The notes: a model not told the origin generated them from the sequence alone. Shown: positions 18,135 to 26,769, counted from the stretch's first letter. The stretch: DNA of 64,000 nt from DATBLE01 sp963775695 (GCA_963775695.1 CAVZJU010000010.1:62001-126000), one strand, 5' to 3'. Numbers and translations are program-made.

Positions 18135-19173
18135 GCTCTCCCGGCTGCCGGGGCTCGAGGCCGTGACCGAGCACGCGCAACCCGCCCCGGGGCACTGGAT
18201 CGAGCGCGGCCCGCAGAAGCGCCTGATGGTCTTCTCCGGGCGCTCCCACCCCGATCTCGCGTCGAACATCGCCGAGAAGCTGGGGGTGGAGCTGGGCGGG
18301 ATCGACCTCGGCACCTTCGCGAACGACGAGACGTACTGCCGCTACGACGAGTCGATCCGCGGGGCCGACGTCTTCCTCGTCCAGACCGGCTGCGCACCGG
18401 TGGACAAGAATCTGATGGAGCTGCTGGTGATGATCCAGGCGGCGAAGCTCGCCTCCGCCAAGCGGATCACGGCCGTCGTACCGCTCTTCCCGTACGCGCG
18501 CCAGGACCGGAAGGCGAAGCCGCGGGAGCCGATTACCGCGCGGCTCATCGCCGACATGCTCCAGCTCGCGGGCGCCGACCGGGTGTTGACCATGGACCTG
18601 CACGCGGGACAGATCCAGGGCTTCTTCACGATCCCGGTCGACCACATGACCGCACTGCCGCTGTTCGCGAACCACTTCCGCGACCTCGGCGTGGTCGGAC
18701 CGGAAGTCGTCTCGGTCGCGCCGGACGCCGGCCGCGCGAAGATGGCGCAGCGGTTCGCCGAGATGATCGAGGGCGACCTGGCGATCATGCACAAGACGCG
18801 CCCGGCGCACGACCTCGCCGCCGTCACCGAGATCGCCGGTCGGGTCCGCGACAAGGTGGCGATCGTCGGGGACGACGTGATCATGACCGGCGGCACGTTG
18901 CTCGCCAACGTGAAGGTGCTGAAGGAACAGGGTGCGAAGGAGGTGTGGGTGTTCGCCACTCACGGCCTGTTCTGCGGCGATGCCCTCATGAAGTTCCGCA
19001 ACTCGGACATCGCCGGGATCGTCGTCACCGACACCGTCCCGGTCGACCTCCTGAAAAAGCCCGACAACCTGCAGGTGCTCTCCGTCGGCGAGCTGCTCGC
19101 GGACACGATCATGAACGTCTTCGCCGACGATTCCGTTTCGGCGATCTTCGGCGGCGAGAACCAGCTCTTCTAG
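18121..19173 (+). CDS. prs: ribose-phosphate pyrophosphokinase
   Basis: 350 residues; makes PRPP from ribose-5-phosphate and ATP. ANDETYCRYDESIRGADVFL, VVPLFPYARQDRKAKPREPI (flexible ATP loop), TMDLHAGQIQGFF and the PRPP loop VGDDVIMTGGTLL are all present; the last differs slightly from the common VDDMIDTAGT. About 25 extra residues precede the family core. ATG 18121 has GGAG five nt upstream and overlaps glmU by 14 bp; the glmU-prs pair is conserved in actinobacteria. A hairpin starts just after the stop. Confidence 0.94.
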   Translation: MATTELSRLPGLEAVTEHAQPAPGHWIERGPQKRLMVFSGRSHPDLASNIAEKLGVELGGIDLGTFANDETYCRYDESIRGADVFLVQTGCAPVDKNLMELLVMIQAAKLASAKRITAVVPLFPYARQDRKAKPREPITARLIADMLQLAGADRVLTMDLHAGQIQGFFTIPVDHMTALPLFANHFRDLGVVGPEVVSVAPDAGRAKMAQRFAEMIEGDLAIMHKTRPAHDLAAVTEIAGRVRDKVAIVGDDVIMTGGTLLANVKVLKEQGAKEVWVFATHGLFCGDALMKFRNSDIAGIVVTDTVPVDLLKKPDNLQVLSVGELLADTIMNVFADDSVSAIFGGENQLF

Positions 19174-19174
19174 C

Positions 19175-19201
19175 GGGAAACGGCTTAACCAGGCCGTTCC
19201 C
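19175..19201 (+). terminator. hairpin behind prs
   Basis: GGGAAACGGC against GCCGTTCCC with one bulged A and loop TTAACCAG, starting two bases after the prs stop. It shares the GGGAAC/GTTCCC stem with several other hairpins in this window; a short pyrimidine-rich stretch follows. Confidence 0.55.
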
Positions 19202-19745
19202 ACCCACTTTCTACCCGGATCCTCTACCGAATTTCCCCTTTCGCGGGGTCGAACACTTCGCCGGCCGGACGAGCGCTGTCCGTCAGGCGCGGTGCGAGTG
19301 TCCGAATTCGCGCGCTGCGCACTCCGCGCAGAACATGAAGACAGCAGACGCCGACCAGCGGCAGAATCCTGGGGCTCGTGCGGATGATGTGCCTCGTCCA
19401 GTTGCAGCAATGCTCGAGCAGCCGTGTTGGGGCTTGTTGGATGGTGTCGCCGTTAGTCATTTCGACCGCTTTCTGCTCAGGGGAATGACGCGCTGCCGCT
19501 AGCCACGGTGGCACGTATCCCGCTGTCGGGGCCGTCCGTTCGTTTCGACTACACGAGCTTCGATCCCAGCACCAGGAGCGCGCGCAAGGATCTTTCCGGT
19601 GTACCCGTCGATCGCTAGAAACTGCGCGCGCCTGCGGGTCAGTATCCGGACGGTCTGGCCTATGACCCGCGCGAACGGCATCTCGACCGGCAGGCTGCAG
19701 CTCCTGATCATGAAGCCGACTTGAGCCACTGACTAGTGCTCACGG

Positions 19746-19769
19746 CTCGTGGAGATAGTTCTCCACGAG
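19746..19769 (-). terminator. perfect 10-bp hairpin
   Basis: CTCGTGGAGA-TAGT-TCTCCACGAG. On the minus strand it lies downstream of the small membrane ORF and inside the transporter-like remnant. No T-run follows. Confidence 0.4.
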
Positions 19770-19848
19770 TCCCAAATGATCTTGAGGATGACGAGGGTAA
19801 TGGCGAGGCCGACGAGCGAGTTCCGTGAGCAGCTTCGCGGCCTGCGGG

Positions 19849-19935
19849 CTATACCGCCGCTGCAAGCACGCCGGCAATAACCACCACAAGCGCCCCGGCA
19901 CCAAGCACCGCGAGAACCAAGGCGATCCTCTGCAC
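19849..19935 (-). CDS. 28-residue single-helix peptide
   Basis: GTG start (19935), then QRIALVLAVLGAGA and LVVVIAGVLAAAV, hydrophobic over nearly the whole length, ending at TAG. The start is preceded at six nt by AGGAGG, one of the strongest Shine-Dalgarno sites in the window. It lies in a decayed region and could be a genuine small membrane peptide, a toxin-like peptide, or the start of a truncated transporter gene. Confidence 0.4.
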   Translation of the reverse strand: MQRIALVLAVLGAGALVVVIAGVLAAAV

Positions 19936-20207
19936 GCTCAACCTCCTACGAAACGACAGTCCTCGTCTCCACCTTGTCAGCGAGATCCGGTGCAGACATC
20001 CGGTCCAACACGGATCGGGTGCCGCCGCTCGTGAGCGTTGTCGAGCCCGGCGGCCGACGCTGGACGTTGACGGATTGGGCGACGGCGCGCAACGAGCGCG
20101 CTTTTCGTCCGCGCCTACGCAATTTCACTGATGCCCCGACTCCCAAGGGGCGAGACACTCATCCTCTGTGGGGCTCTAGGCGATGCCCCGGAGAGTTGGG
20201 AGTGTGC

Positions 20208-20492
20208 ATGTTCACGTATCTCCAGCTGTTCAAGCTCACGCCGATCGCGCGGGAGCACCTCGAGAAGACCCCCGAGTACTTCGACAAGATCCACAAGATC
20301 GTCGAGGCCGAGGGTGGCACTGTCGAGCGCTTCCTTGCTGTGATGGGCCCGTGGGAGTACTTCGCCATCATCGAGTATCCTGATCTCGAGGCCGCGTTCC
20401 GCGTGGTCGGCAAGATCGCGAAGCTCGATGTGTTCGAGACCGAGACGTTCCCGGCAGAGGACGTCAAGGTGTTCTTGAAGGCGCTCGTCTAG
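20208..20492 (+). CDS. GYD-domain protein, second copy
   Basis: 94 residues, paralogous to the protein at 3716-4003: FTYLQLFKLTPIAREHL opens the first strand and helix, and GPWEYFAIIEYPDLEAAF corresponds to the GAYDF strand, with Trp-Glu replacing Tyr-Asp. The C-terminus KIAKLDVFETETFPAEDV completes the ferredoxin-like fold. ATG 20208 is preceded at five nt by GGGAG. It is isolated between two non-coding stretches, so no operon context helps. Function unknown. Confidence 0.8.
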   Translation: MFTYLQLFKLTPIAREHLEKTPEYFDKIHKIVEAEGGTVERFLAVMGPWEYFAIIEYPDLEAAFRVVGKIAKLDVFETETFPAEDVKVFLKALV

Positions 20493-20699
20493 CACTGGCG
20501 CCAGCGCACGCTCGAAGGAACGACGGAGGCCGCCCTCGTGGCGGCCTCCCCGCTCCACGGCGCCGGCCGGGCCTCCCGGCTCACGTACCGCCAGGCGTCA
20601 GGCTCGAGGCCAACCCTGACGAGCGCTGACGGCGCAAGGCCGATCGTCGCCCCCAGCCGCTCCGTCGCGGTCAGCGGCCGAACCACCGACGAGCGTCGG

Positions 20700-20855
20700 T
20701 CACCCACGCCGCACCCGCGAGCGCAGCGCCAGCCGATCCGGCGGAGCAGCCGGCGGCTGCAAGTCCAACTGGCGGACAACCGAGTTCCCACCACCAGCAG
20801 TCGCGGTCGCAATCCCGACCGTCAACACCAGAGCAGCACAGAGCACAACCAGCAT
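20700..20855 (-). CDS. possible 51-residue secreted peptide
   Basis: ATG 20855 begins MLVVLCAALVLTVGIATATA, a typical short signal peptide, followed by GGGNSVVRQLDLQPPAAPP and an Arg-rich end. A competing ATG at 20868 in another frame is closer to GGGGAG but gives a Cys-rich, implausible product. May be the 5' part of a broken gene, since a neighbouring frame stays open further downstream. Confidence 0.25.
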   Translation of the reverse strand: MLVVLCAALVLTVGIATATAGGGNSVVRQLDLQPPAAPPDRLALRSRVRRG

Positions 20856-21038
20856 CCGCAACCTTCATGAAGGGGATCTCCCCTCGTGTTGGGGCCACGA
20901 GCGTGGCCGGCGCACACTGCCTACGCCGCAGCTACGACGCTGTCTGAGCTCAGGCCCTTGGCCGCAGACGTCCCCTGGCCTCGTAAGGAAGTCGTTAGAG
21001 GCCGTTTCGGGCTGCGCAGGGGGGAGCAAAAAGGTCGT

Positions 21039-21114
21039 GAGCGGGTGCCTCGGAGAGAGCTAGTGCCGGCTGAGGGGTCTGCGGCTAGCAGACGGCACCG
21101 CCAGGCACCCGCTC
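21039..21114 (+). other. long branched hairpin upstream of rplY
   Basis: Outer 12-bp stem GAGCGGGTGCCT/AGGCACCCGCTC, then GTGCC/GGCAC (21063-21067/21094-21098) and an apical GTCTGC-GGCTA-GCAGAC hairpin. It ends 46 nt before the TACACT box of rplY, so it is either a separate small RNA, a terminator, or an upstream leader if another promoter is used. No known riboswitch consensus was recognised. Confidence 0.45.
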
Positions 21115-21178
21115 GCGGCGAACGGGCGCCTGTCTGCGACTCCGGGGCGAAACGCTCGGCTACACTTCTCGGCCGGTC

Positions 21179-21892
21179 ATGGCCGGTGAACGCATTCGTC
21201 TCGAGGTGCAGGAGCGCGAGCAGAGCGGCTCGCGCGTGTCGCGGCGCCTCCGCAAAGAGGGGGTCATCCCAGGCGTCCTCTACGGGCGCGGGCACAAGCC
21301 GCATCCGATCTCCGTGCCGGAGCGCGAGCTTCGGCGGGTGCTGACAGGCGCAGCCGGGCTACACGCAATCCTCGACGTCGTTGTGGAGGGTCAGAAGGCG
21401 ACGCACTCGTCGATTCTCAAGGACTACCAGGTCGACCCGATTCGCGGGCGGATCGACCACTTCGACCTTCAGGAGGTCAGGCTCGACCAGCCGATCCAGA
21501 CCGCGGTCGTCGTCGAGCTCGTCGGCGAGAGTGTCGGCGCCAAGGCCGGCGGCGTGCTCTCCCAGGTCGCACGCGAGATCCGCCTCGAGGCGCTACCGCT
21601 CGAGGTTCCCGAGCGTCTGGAGCTGGACGTGAGCGCGCTGGAGATCGGCGAATCGCTCCGGCTGAGCGACCTGCGTCCGCCCGATGGGGTCACCCTGCTC
21701 GACGATCCCGAGACCGTCCTCGCGACGGTCACCGTCCCGACCAAGGTCGAGGAGCCCGAGGTCGAGGTCGAGGAAGGTGAGGAGGTCGAGGAGGGCGAGG
21801 CACCGGAGGGCGAGGCCGCTCCGGAGGCAGAGGGCGAAGCGCCTGCCGAGGGCGAACCCGCCGGCGAGGCCGGCACCTCCGAAGAAGGTTAG
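21179..21892 (+). CDS. rplY: 50S ribosomal protein bL25, CTC form
   Basis: 237 residues. Binds 5S rRNA in the central protuberance. N-terminal L25 barrel: SRRLRKEGVIPGVLYGRGHK and HFDLQEVRLD; the second, TL5/CTC domain follows (ALEIGESLRLSDLRPPDG), and the last 50 residues are a Glu/Ala/Pro-rich acidic tail. TACACT (21161-21166) 12 nt before ATG leaves a leader of only a few bases. Followed 14 nt later by pth, the standard actinobacterial rplY-pth pair (Rv1015c-Rv1014c). Confidence 0.95.
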   Translation: MAGERIRLEVQEREQSGSRVSRRLRKEGVIPGVLYGRGHKPHPISVPERELRRVLTGAAGLHAILDVVVEGQKATHSSILKDYQVDPIRGRIDHFDLQEVRLDQPIQTAVVVELVGESVGAKAGGVLSQVAREIRLEALPLEVPERLELDVSALEIGESLRLSDLRPPDGVTLLDDPETVLATVTVPTKVEEPEVEVEEGEEVEEGEAPEGEAAPEAEGEAPAEGEPAGEAGTSEEG

Positions 21893-21906
21893 TGGGGCAC
21901 TGAGCC

Positions 21907-22500
21907 GTGCGTCTCTTCCGTCGAGGCGAGCCCGCCTCGACGCTCGACTTGCTCGTGGCCGGTCTCGGCAACCCCGGCCGCGAATACGCAGCTTCGCGCC
22001 ACAACGCCGGCTGGATGGTCCTGGACGAGTTCGCACGGCGCCGGAACGGCACGTGGCGCTCGAAGTTCTCGGGGCAGCTGGCCGAGGTCCGGCTCGACGG
22101 CGCCCGTCTCGCGCTGGTCAAGCCCGAGACGTACATGAACGAGTCGGGCCGGTCGATCGCCGCTGCGGCGCGCTTCTTCAAGGCGCCTCTCGAGTCGGTG
22201 CTGGTCGTGCACGACGACGTCGACCTGGAGGAGGGGCGGCTCCAGGCGCGGCTCGGCGGCGGGCTGGGGGGCCACAACGGGCTCCGCTCGATCGCTCAGG
22301 CGCTCGGCTCGCAGGATTTCCTGCGGCTGCGCGTCGGCGTGGGGCGGCCCGCCCGTGGCGACCGCCGGTCGGTGGCCGACTACGTGCTGGCGGCGTTCGA
22401 GCCCGAGACCGACGTCGACGCCTTGGTCGCGCGGTCCGCCGATGCGGTCGAGACGATCCTGCGCGACGGGCTCGAGGTCGCGCAGCAGCGCTTCAACTGA
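21907..22500 (+). CDS. pth: peptidyl-tRNA hydrolase
   Basis: 197 residues; releases peptides from tRNAs dropped by ribosomes. GLGNPGREYAASRHNAGWMV contains the catalytic His, KPETYMNESG and VVHDDVDLEEGRLQARLGGG the other active-site residues, and GGHNGLRSIAQALG the tRNA-binding segment. Eleven extra residues precede the usual start. Ends head-to-head with the membrane gene pair on the other strand, stop codons adjacent. Confidence 0.95.
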   Translation: MRLFRRGEPASTLDLLVAGLGNPGREYAASRHNAGWMVLDEFARRRNGTWRSKFSGQLAEVRLDGARLALVKPETYMNESGRSIAAAARFFKAPLESVLVVHDDVDLEEGRLQARLGGGLGGHNGLRSIAQALGSQDFLRLRVGVGRPARGDRRSVADYVLAAFEPETDVDALVARSADAVETILRDGLEVAQQRFN

Positions 22501-22962
22501 CTAGCTCGGTTTCCCACCCATCGCCCAGACCGTGACGACGTACACGGCGATCAGAACGGCAGCGAGCACCGTGCTCGCCTTCAGCAGGCCCGCACCGCCG
22601 CCCGACCGCGCGCGTCGCACACCGATACCACCCAGGATCAGCGCCACCAGCAGGATGATCCCGCCCGCGTCGGCGGTGATGTAGCCGATCCCGAGCCACG
22701 TCGGCTGGAGCTTGTCCGGGACGTCGTTCCAGCCTTCCTTCGAGTAGGCCCACTCGGCGCCGACCCGCATGATGATCCAGCCGGGGAGCGCCACGGCGAA
22801 AAGCGTCAAAGCTGCCAGGCGGCGGAGGCCACTCGCCGGGTCGCGCCAACCCACGATGCCCGCCCCTGCTGCCGTCACCAGGCCGCCCATCAGGATCATC
22901 GCCCCGAGCACGTGGACGAAGACCGCGAGATCCCAGCTGTGCGGACGGACGGCGGCGAGCAT
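22501..22962 (-). CDS. DUF2269-like membrane protein
   Basis: 153 residues with four membrane helices; WDLAVFVHVLGAMILMGGLVTAAG is the typical first helix with a conserved His. ATG 22962 is preferred because GGGAG lies seven nt upstream; a GTG six nt earlier overlaps the previous stop as gTGA. Paired with the similar gene immediately upstream (22965-23432), forming a two-gene operon of related membrane proteins. Proteins of this form may bind haem or act beside oxidases, but that is not shown here. Confidence 0.65.
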   Translation of the reverse strand: MLAAVRPHSWDLAVFVHVLGAMILMGGLVTAAGAGIVGWRDPASGLRRLAALTLFAVALPGWIIMRVGAEWAYSKEGWNDVPDKLQPTWLGIGYITADAGGIILLVALILGGIGVRRARSGGGAGLLKASTVLAAVLIAVYVVTVWAMGGKPS

Positions 22963-22964
22963 CG

Positions 22965-23432
22965 TCACGCTCCCGGCTTGAAGATCATGTCGAGAAGGAT
23001 GAGCAGGAACACGAGGACGGTCGCGAGGTGGAGCAGGGCGCCGGTGGAGGCGCGCAGCCTGGCCAGCACCTCCTGGTGCGCGCCTTCTCCGCCCTCCTCG
23101 GCCAGCTTCTGGACGGCCGTGTAATAGGCGCCGGTCCGCTGACCGATTGCACCCAGCAACGCCCAGAGAACGATGGCGGCGATGATCCACCCGTTCCAGA
23201 TCTCGTACCGGTCGGAGTCGATTGCGAGGATCACGCCCAGGATCAGGGCCAGTACCGCGCCGCCGCCGAGCAGCGGCGCGCCGATCGGGGCGATCCGGAA
23301 CAGGAACTTCGTCTGCTCGGGGCTCTCCATGCGCCGGCCGCTGAAGACGAGCACGCTGTAGAGCACGAGCGCCGACGCGATCGAGAAGGCCGCAAGCAGA
23401 TGGAGCGCGAGCATCCAGTCGTAGAAGTTCAC
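22965..23432 (-). CDS. DUF2269-like membrane protein, paralogue
   Basis: 155 residues, four helices. FYDWMLALHLLAAFSIASAL resembles the His-containing first helix of its neighbour, and the overall spacing is similar, so the pair probably arose by duplication and may form a heterodimer. GTG 23432 was chosen because TACGGT (minus strand, 23441-23446) stands eight nt upstream, the leaderless pattern; an ATG at 23483 would add a non-hydrophobic extension. Divergent from mfd. Confidence 0.65.
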   Translation of the reverse strand: MNFYDWMLALHLLAAFSIASALVLYSVLVFSGRRMESPEQTKFLFRIAPIGAPLLGGGAVLALILGVILAIDSDRYEIWNGWIIAAIVLWALLGAIGQRTGAYYTAVQKLAEEGGEGAHQEVLARLRASTGALLHLATVLVFLLILLDMIFKPGA

Positions 23433-23503
23433 GCTGCGTAACCGTAAACCACCGGTCGGCGCGCAGGTGACGGCAAAATGCACGCGTTCGCCATGCGCCT
23501 CGG

Positions 23504-23539
23504 ACTAGACTGACACGGCGCGGAACCGCCCGGTTCCGC
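23504..23539 (+). promoter_or_regulatory. mfd promoter and 5'-UTR hairpin
   Basis: TAGACT (23504-23509) is the likely -10 of mfd. Just downstream lies the perfect hairpin GCGGAACCG-CC-CGGTTCCGC (23520-23539), ending eight nt before ATG 23548, where a ribosome site would be; no Shine-Dalgarno is visible. This could attenuate transcription or hold back translation of mfd. Confidence 0.5.
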
Positions 23540-23547
23540 CTTTCGTC

Positions 23548-26500
23548 ATGGACCGGCCGGATCGCCCAACCGCACCCTCGTTACAGCCGCTCGCGCGCGA
23601 GTTGGCCGGGTCCGAGCGTCTGCAGGCGTTCGCGGACGATCTGCGCGGAGCAGGCGCGCGTGTGTCGGAGCCTGGGCTTCCGCTCCTACTCGCGGCGCTC
23701 CATCTGCACCTCGGCCGCTCGTTGCTCGTGCTGCTCCCCGAGGACGCGGACGCCCGTGACGCGGCCGAAGCGGCGTCCTGGTACCTCGGCGAGGAACACG
23801 TCGCGCTCTTTCCGAGCCGCGGAGTCGGCTGGGGCTCCGGGCTCGAGCCTCCGCCGCACCTCGTCGGCGAGCGGGCACGCGCGCTCGACGTGCTCGCCGC
23901 CGGTGGGGTTGTCTGCGCCTCGGCGGCCGCGCTCGCCGAGGGGACGCCCCCGCTGGAAGCGCGCCCGGCTCGGCTCGACCTCGCCGTTGGCGACGAGCCG
24001 GGGATCGACGCCCTCGCCGAGCACCTGGCGCTCGCGGGCTACGAACGAGTGGAGCGGGTCGAGGAGCGCGGCCAGTTCGCGGTCCGAGGCGGGATCGTCG
24101 ACGTTTTCCCGACCACCGGACGCGACCCGCTGCGGTTCGAGCTGTTCGGCGACGAGGTCGAGGCGATCCGCGCCTTCTCGCCGTTCACGCAGCGGGCGCT
24201 CCGTCCTCTGGACGAGGCGACTGTCTACCCGGCCGCCGAGCGGCGGCTCGACCTCGTCCCGACCGAGCTCCCCGACCAGGAGCAACCCCATGCCCCGGAC
24301 GACCTCGTTCCGCTGTTCGAGCGCGGTCCGGACCTCGTGTTCGAGCCGGAGGCGGTCGCGCGAGTGTGGGACGAGGAGAGGCTCGACCCGGTTCCTCTGG
24401 GCGACGCGGCCCTGCTCGATCCCTTTCCGCGCGGGCAGGAGGCGGCGTTCGAGGCGCAGCGGCCGGCGGTCGCCGCCCGCGGGCTTGCCGAGGCCGAGCA
24501 GGAGCTCGCCTCCTTCGTCCGCGCCGGGCAGCGTGTCGTGGTCGCGTTTCCCCACCGGGGGGACGCGCTCCGCACCGCCAATCTGATCCGCCGGCTCGAA
24601 GTCGGGTGGCTGGAGGAGGGCGACGACCTCCCCGCGGACGAGGGGCTCTACTTCACGGTCTCACCGGCCCGGCGGGGGTTCGTCTGGCGCGACCTCGGGC
24701 TGGTCCTGCTGCCGGACACGCAGATCTTCCGCAAACGGGCACCGCGGGGCGACGCCAGGCTCGGGCGTGCGCTCCAGTCGTTCGCCGACCTGCGCACCGG
24801 GGACTTCGTCGTCCACGAGGACCACGGCGTGGGGAAGCTGCTCGGCTTCGAGACGAAGGAGGTGGCGGGGGTCACGCGCGACTACCTGTTTCTCGCCTTC
24901 CGCGGCGAGGACCGCCTGTACGTGCCGCACGAGCAGATCGGCAAGGTCTCGCGCTACATCGGCGCCGACGGCAAGGGGCCTGCGCTGTCCAAGCTGGGCG
25001 GCAAGGCGTGGCTCCTGCTCAAGAGCCGCGCGCGCGAATCGGTCCAGGAGCTCGCCGGCGAGCTGATCGCGCTCTACGCACGCCGCCAGACGTCGCCGGG
25101 CGTCACTTTCGATCTCTCCGGCGAGTGGCTGGAACGGCTCGAGGCCGAGTTCCCGTACCGGGAGACCGAGGACCAGCAGCGAGCGATCGAAGCGGTGAAG
25201 GAGGACCTCGAGGCGGCGAGCCCGATGGACCGGCTGGTCTGCGGCGACGTCGGGTTCGGCAAGACCGAGGTCGCGGTCCGGGCGGCGTTCGCGGTGGCGC
25301 TGAACAGTCGGCAGACGCTGATGCTGGTCCCGACCACCGTGCTCGCACAACAGCACTGGAACACGTTCCGCGAGCGTTATCGCGACTTCCCCGTTCGCGT
25401 GGAGATGGTTTCGCGGTTTCGGAAGCCGGCGGACGCCCGGGCAGTGCTGAAGGACTTCGCCGAAGGGAAAGTCGACGTGTTGATCGGCACCCACCGGGTG
25501 CTCTCCCGGGACGTCATCCCCAAGAACCTGGGCCTCGTGATCGTCGACGAGGAGCAGCGCTTCGGGGTCGCGCAGAAGGAGTTGCTTCGCTCGCTGCGGC
25601 TCGAGGTAGACGTCCTCGCCCTGACCGCGACGCCGATCCCTCGCACGTTGCACATGTCCCTCTCGGGGCTGCGGGACATCTCGGTGATCGAGACGCCGCC
25701 CGAGGGCCGCCGGCCGATCCGCACGCACGTCGGCGAGTACGACGAGGACGCGGTCCTGCTCGCGCTGACGCGCGAGCAGGAGAGGGGAGGACAGTCCTTC
25801 TACCTCCACAATCGAGTGGAGACGATCGACGAAGCCGCAGCCAGGCTCCAGGCGCTGTGTCCGGGGCTCCGCTTCATCGTTGCGCACGGCCAGATGAGAG
25901 AGCGCGAGCTCGAGGAGAAGATGATGCAGTTCCTCGCCGGCGACGCCGACGTCCTCGTCTCGACGACCATCATCGAGTCGGGGCTCGACATCCCGCAGGC
26001 GAACACCCTGGTCGTCGAGCGGGCCGACACGCTCGGACTGGCTCAGCTGTACCAGATCCGAGGGCGGGTCGGACGCTCGGATGTGACGGCATTCGCGCAC
26101 CTGTACTACCCGTCCGCCGCCGAGCTGACGGCGGAGGCACGGGCCCGGCTGGCGACGCTCGCGGACCACACGGAGCTCGGCGCCGGCTTCGCGATCGCGA
26201 TGCGCGACCTCGAGATCCGCGGCGCGGGCGAGCTGCTCGGCGCGGAGCAGTCGGGACACGTCGCCGCGGTCGGCTTCGAGCTCTACCTCGAGCTTCTGAA
26301 CGAGGCGGTCGCCGAGCTGTCGGGCCAGAAGCGCATCGCCGTTCGGCCGGTGCGGATGGACGCGCGGGTCGACGCGTACGTGCCGGCCTCGTACATCGGC
26401 TCGGAGGCCCTGAAGATCGACCTGCACCGCCGGCTCGCGCTCGTCGAGGACCAGGACGAGCTCCGTGAGCTGCGGGCGGCGGTCGAGGATCGCTACGGGG

Positions 26501-26769
26501 AGCTTCCCGAGCCGGTCGAGAACCTCTTTGCGATCCAGGAGGCGAAGCTGAAGATCGCTCTCGTCGGCGCCGAGTACCTCGTGTTCCGTGGAGGCCGGAT
26601 CACGATCGGGCCGCTCGTGCTCGGCTCGGACGAGCTGCGTGAGCTCCGCGAGCGCGCGGCCACCGCCGTCTACACGAGCGGCAGGCACGAGGTTGCGATG
26701 CGCAAGGACGATTTCCGCGAGGCGCTCGAACTGGTCGACGCGATCGTCGACGCGAGGCAGGCGGCGTGA
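23548..26769 (+). CDS. mfd: transcription-repair coupling factor Mfd
   Basis: 1073 residues. Removes RNA polymerase stalled at lesions and recruits UvrA. In order: UvrB-like N-terminal region (RGGIVDVFPTTGRDPLRFELFGDEVEAIR split around 24090-24170), RNA-polymerase-interaction (CarD-like) domain (DFVVHEDHGVGKLLGF), and an SF2 translocase with GDVGFGKTEVAVRAAF, VDEEQRFGV (DEEQ box), TATPIPRTLHMSL and QIRGRVGRSD; a TRCF C-terminal domain completes it. Full family length. The stop overlaps the GTG of the following lipoprotein gene. Confidence 0.97.
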   Translation: MDRPDRPTAPSLQPLARELAGSERLQAFADDLRGAGARVSEPGLPLLLAALHLHLGRSLLVLLPEDADARDAAEAASWYLGEEHVALFPSRGVGWGSGLEPPPHLVGERARALDVLAAGGVVCASAAALAEGTPPLEARPARLDLAVGDEPGIDALAEHLALAGYERVERVEERGQFAVRGGIVDVFPTTGRDPLRFELFGDEVEAIRAFSPFTQRALRPLDEATVYPAAERRLDLVPTELPDQEQPHAPDDLVPLFERGPDLVFEPEAVARVWDEERLDPVPLGDAALLDPFPRGQEAAFEAQRPAVAARGLAEAEQELASFVRAGQRVVVAFPHRGDALRTANLIRRLEVGWLEEGDDLPADEGLYFTVSPARRGFVWRDLGLVLLPDTQIFRKRAPRGDARLGRALQSFADLRTGDFVVHEDHGVGKLLGFETKEVAGVTRDYLFLAFRGEDRLYVPHEQIGKVSRYIGADGKGPALSKLGGKAWLLLKSRARESVQELAGELIALYARRQTSPGVTFDLSGEWLERLEAEFPYRETEDQQRAIEAVKEDLEAASPMDRLVCGDVGFGKTEVAVRAAFAVALNSRQTLMLVPTTVLAQQHWNTFRERYRDFPVRVEMVSRFRKPADARAVLKDFAEGKVDVLIGTHRVLSRDVIPKNLGLVIVDEEQRFGVAQKELLRSLRLEVDVLALTATPIPRTLHMSLSGLRDISVIETPPEGRRPIRTHVGEYDEDAVLLALTREQERGGQSFYLHNRVETIDEAAARLQALCPGLRFIVAHGQMRERELEEKMMQFLAGDADVLVSTTIIESGLDIPQANTLVVERADTLGLAQLYQIRGRVGRSDVTAFAHLYYPSAAELTAEARARLATLADHTELGAGFAIAMRDLEIRGAGELLGAEQSGHVAAVGFELYLELLNEAVAELSGQKRIAVRPVRMDARVDAYVPASYIGSEALKIDLHRRLALVEDQDELRELRAAVEDRYGELPEPVENLFAIQEAKLKIALVGAEYLVFRGGRITIGPLVLGSDELRELRERAATAVYTSGRHEVAMRKDDFREALELVDAIVDARQAA

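Larger units (their letters stand above)
19202..20207. other. gene-poor, lower-GC stretch with a possible transporter remnant
   Basis: About 1 kb without a convincing full gene and visibly richer in A/T (near 60 % GC) than the flanks. On the minus strand near 19830-19760 one frame reads NSLVGLAITLVILKIIW and DSWRTI, which looks like the last membrane helix of a cation-diffusion-facilitator transporter; no upstream remainder of such a gene is present. A 76-codon minus ORF at 19499-19729 has no recognisable motif. The stretch also holds the small ORF at 19849-19935 and a hairpin at 19746-19769. Best read as a decayed insertion. Confidence 0.4.
20493..21178. other. intergenic region with one possible ORF and a structured element
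   Basis: Nearly 700 bp before rplY. It contains a possible secreted-peptide ORF on the minus strand (20700-20855), a small GGGGA-TC-TCCCC palindrome (about 20873-20884) and the long hairpin at 21039-21114. No other coding region with recognisable motifs was found in any frame. Confidence 0.5.

Noticed and set aside
18025..19410. Long minus-strand open frame opposite prs
   Set aside because: It lies wholly over the well-supported prs gene; its translation is low-complexity and Arg/His-rich with no motif. Such mirror frames are routine at 70 % GC.
19224..19514. 96-codon minus ORF behind prs
   Set aside because: No motif, no ribosome site or promoter box, and lies in the decayed region.
21039..21114. 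SRP (4.5S) or 6S RNA
   Set aside because: The conserved SRP apical motif is absent, and the fold is too short for 6S RNA with its central bubble.
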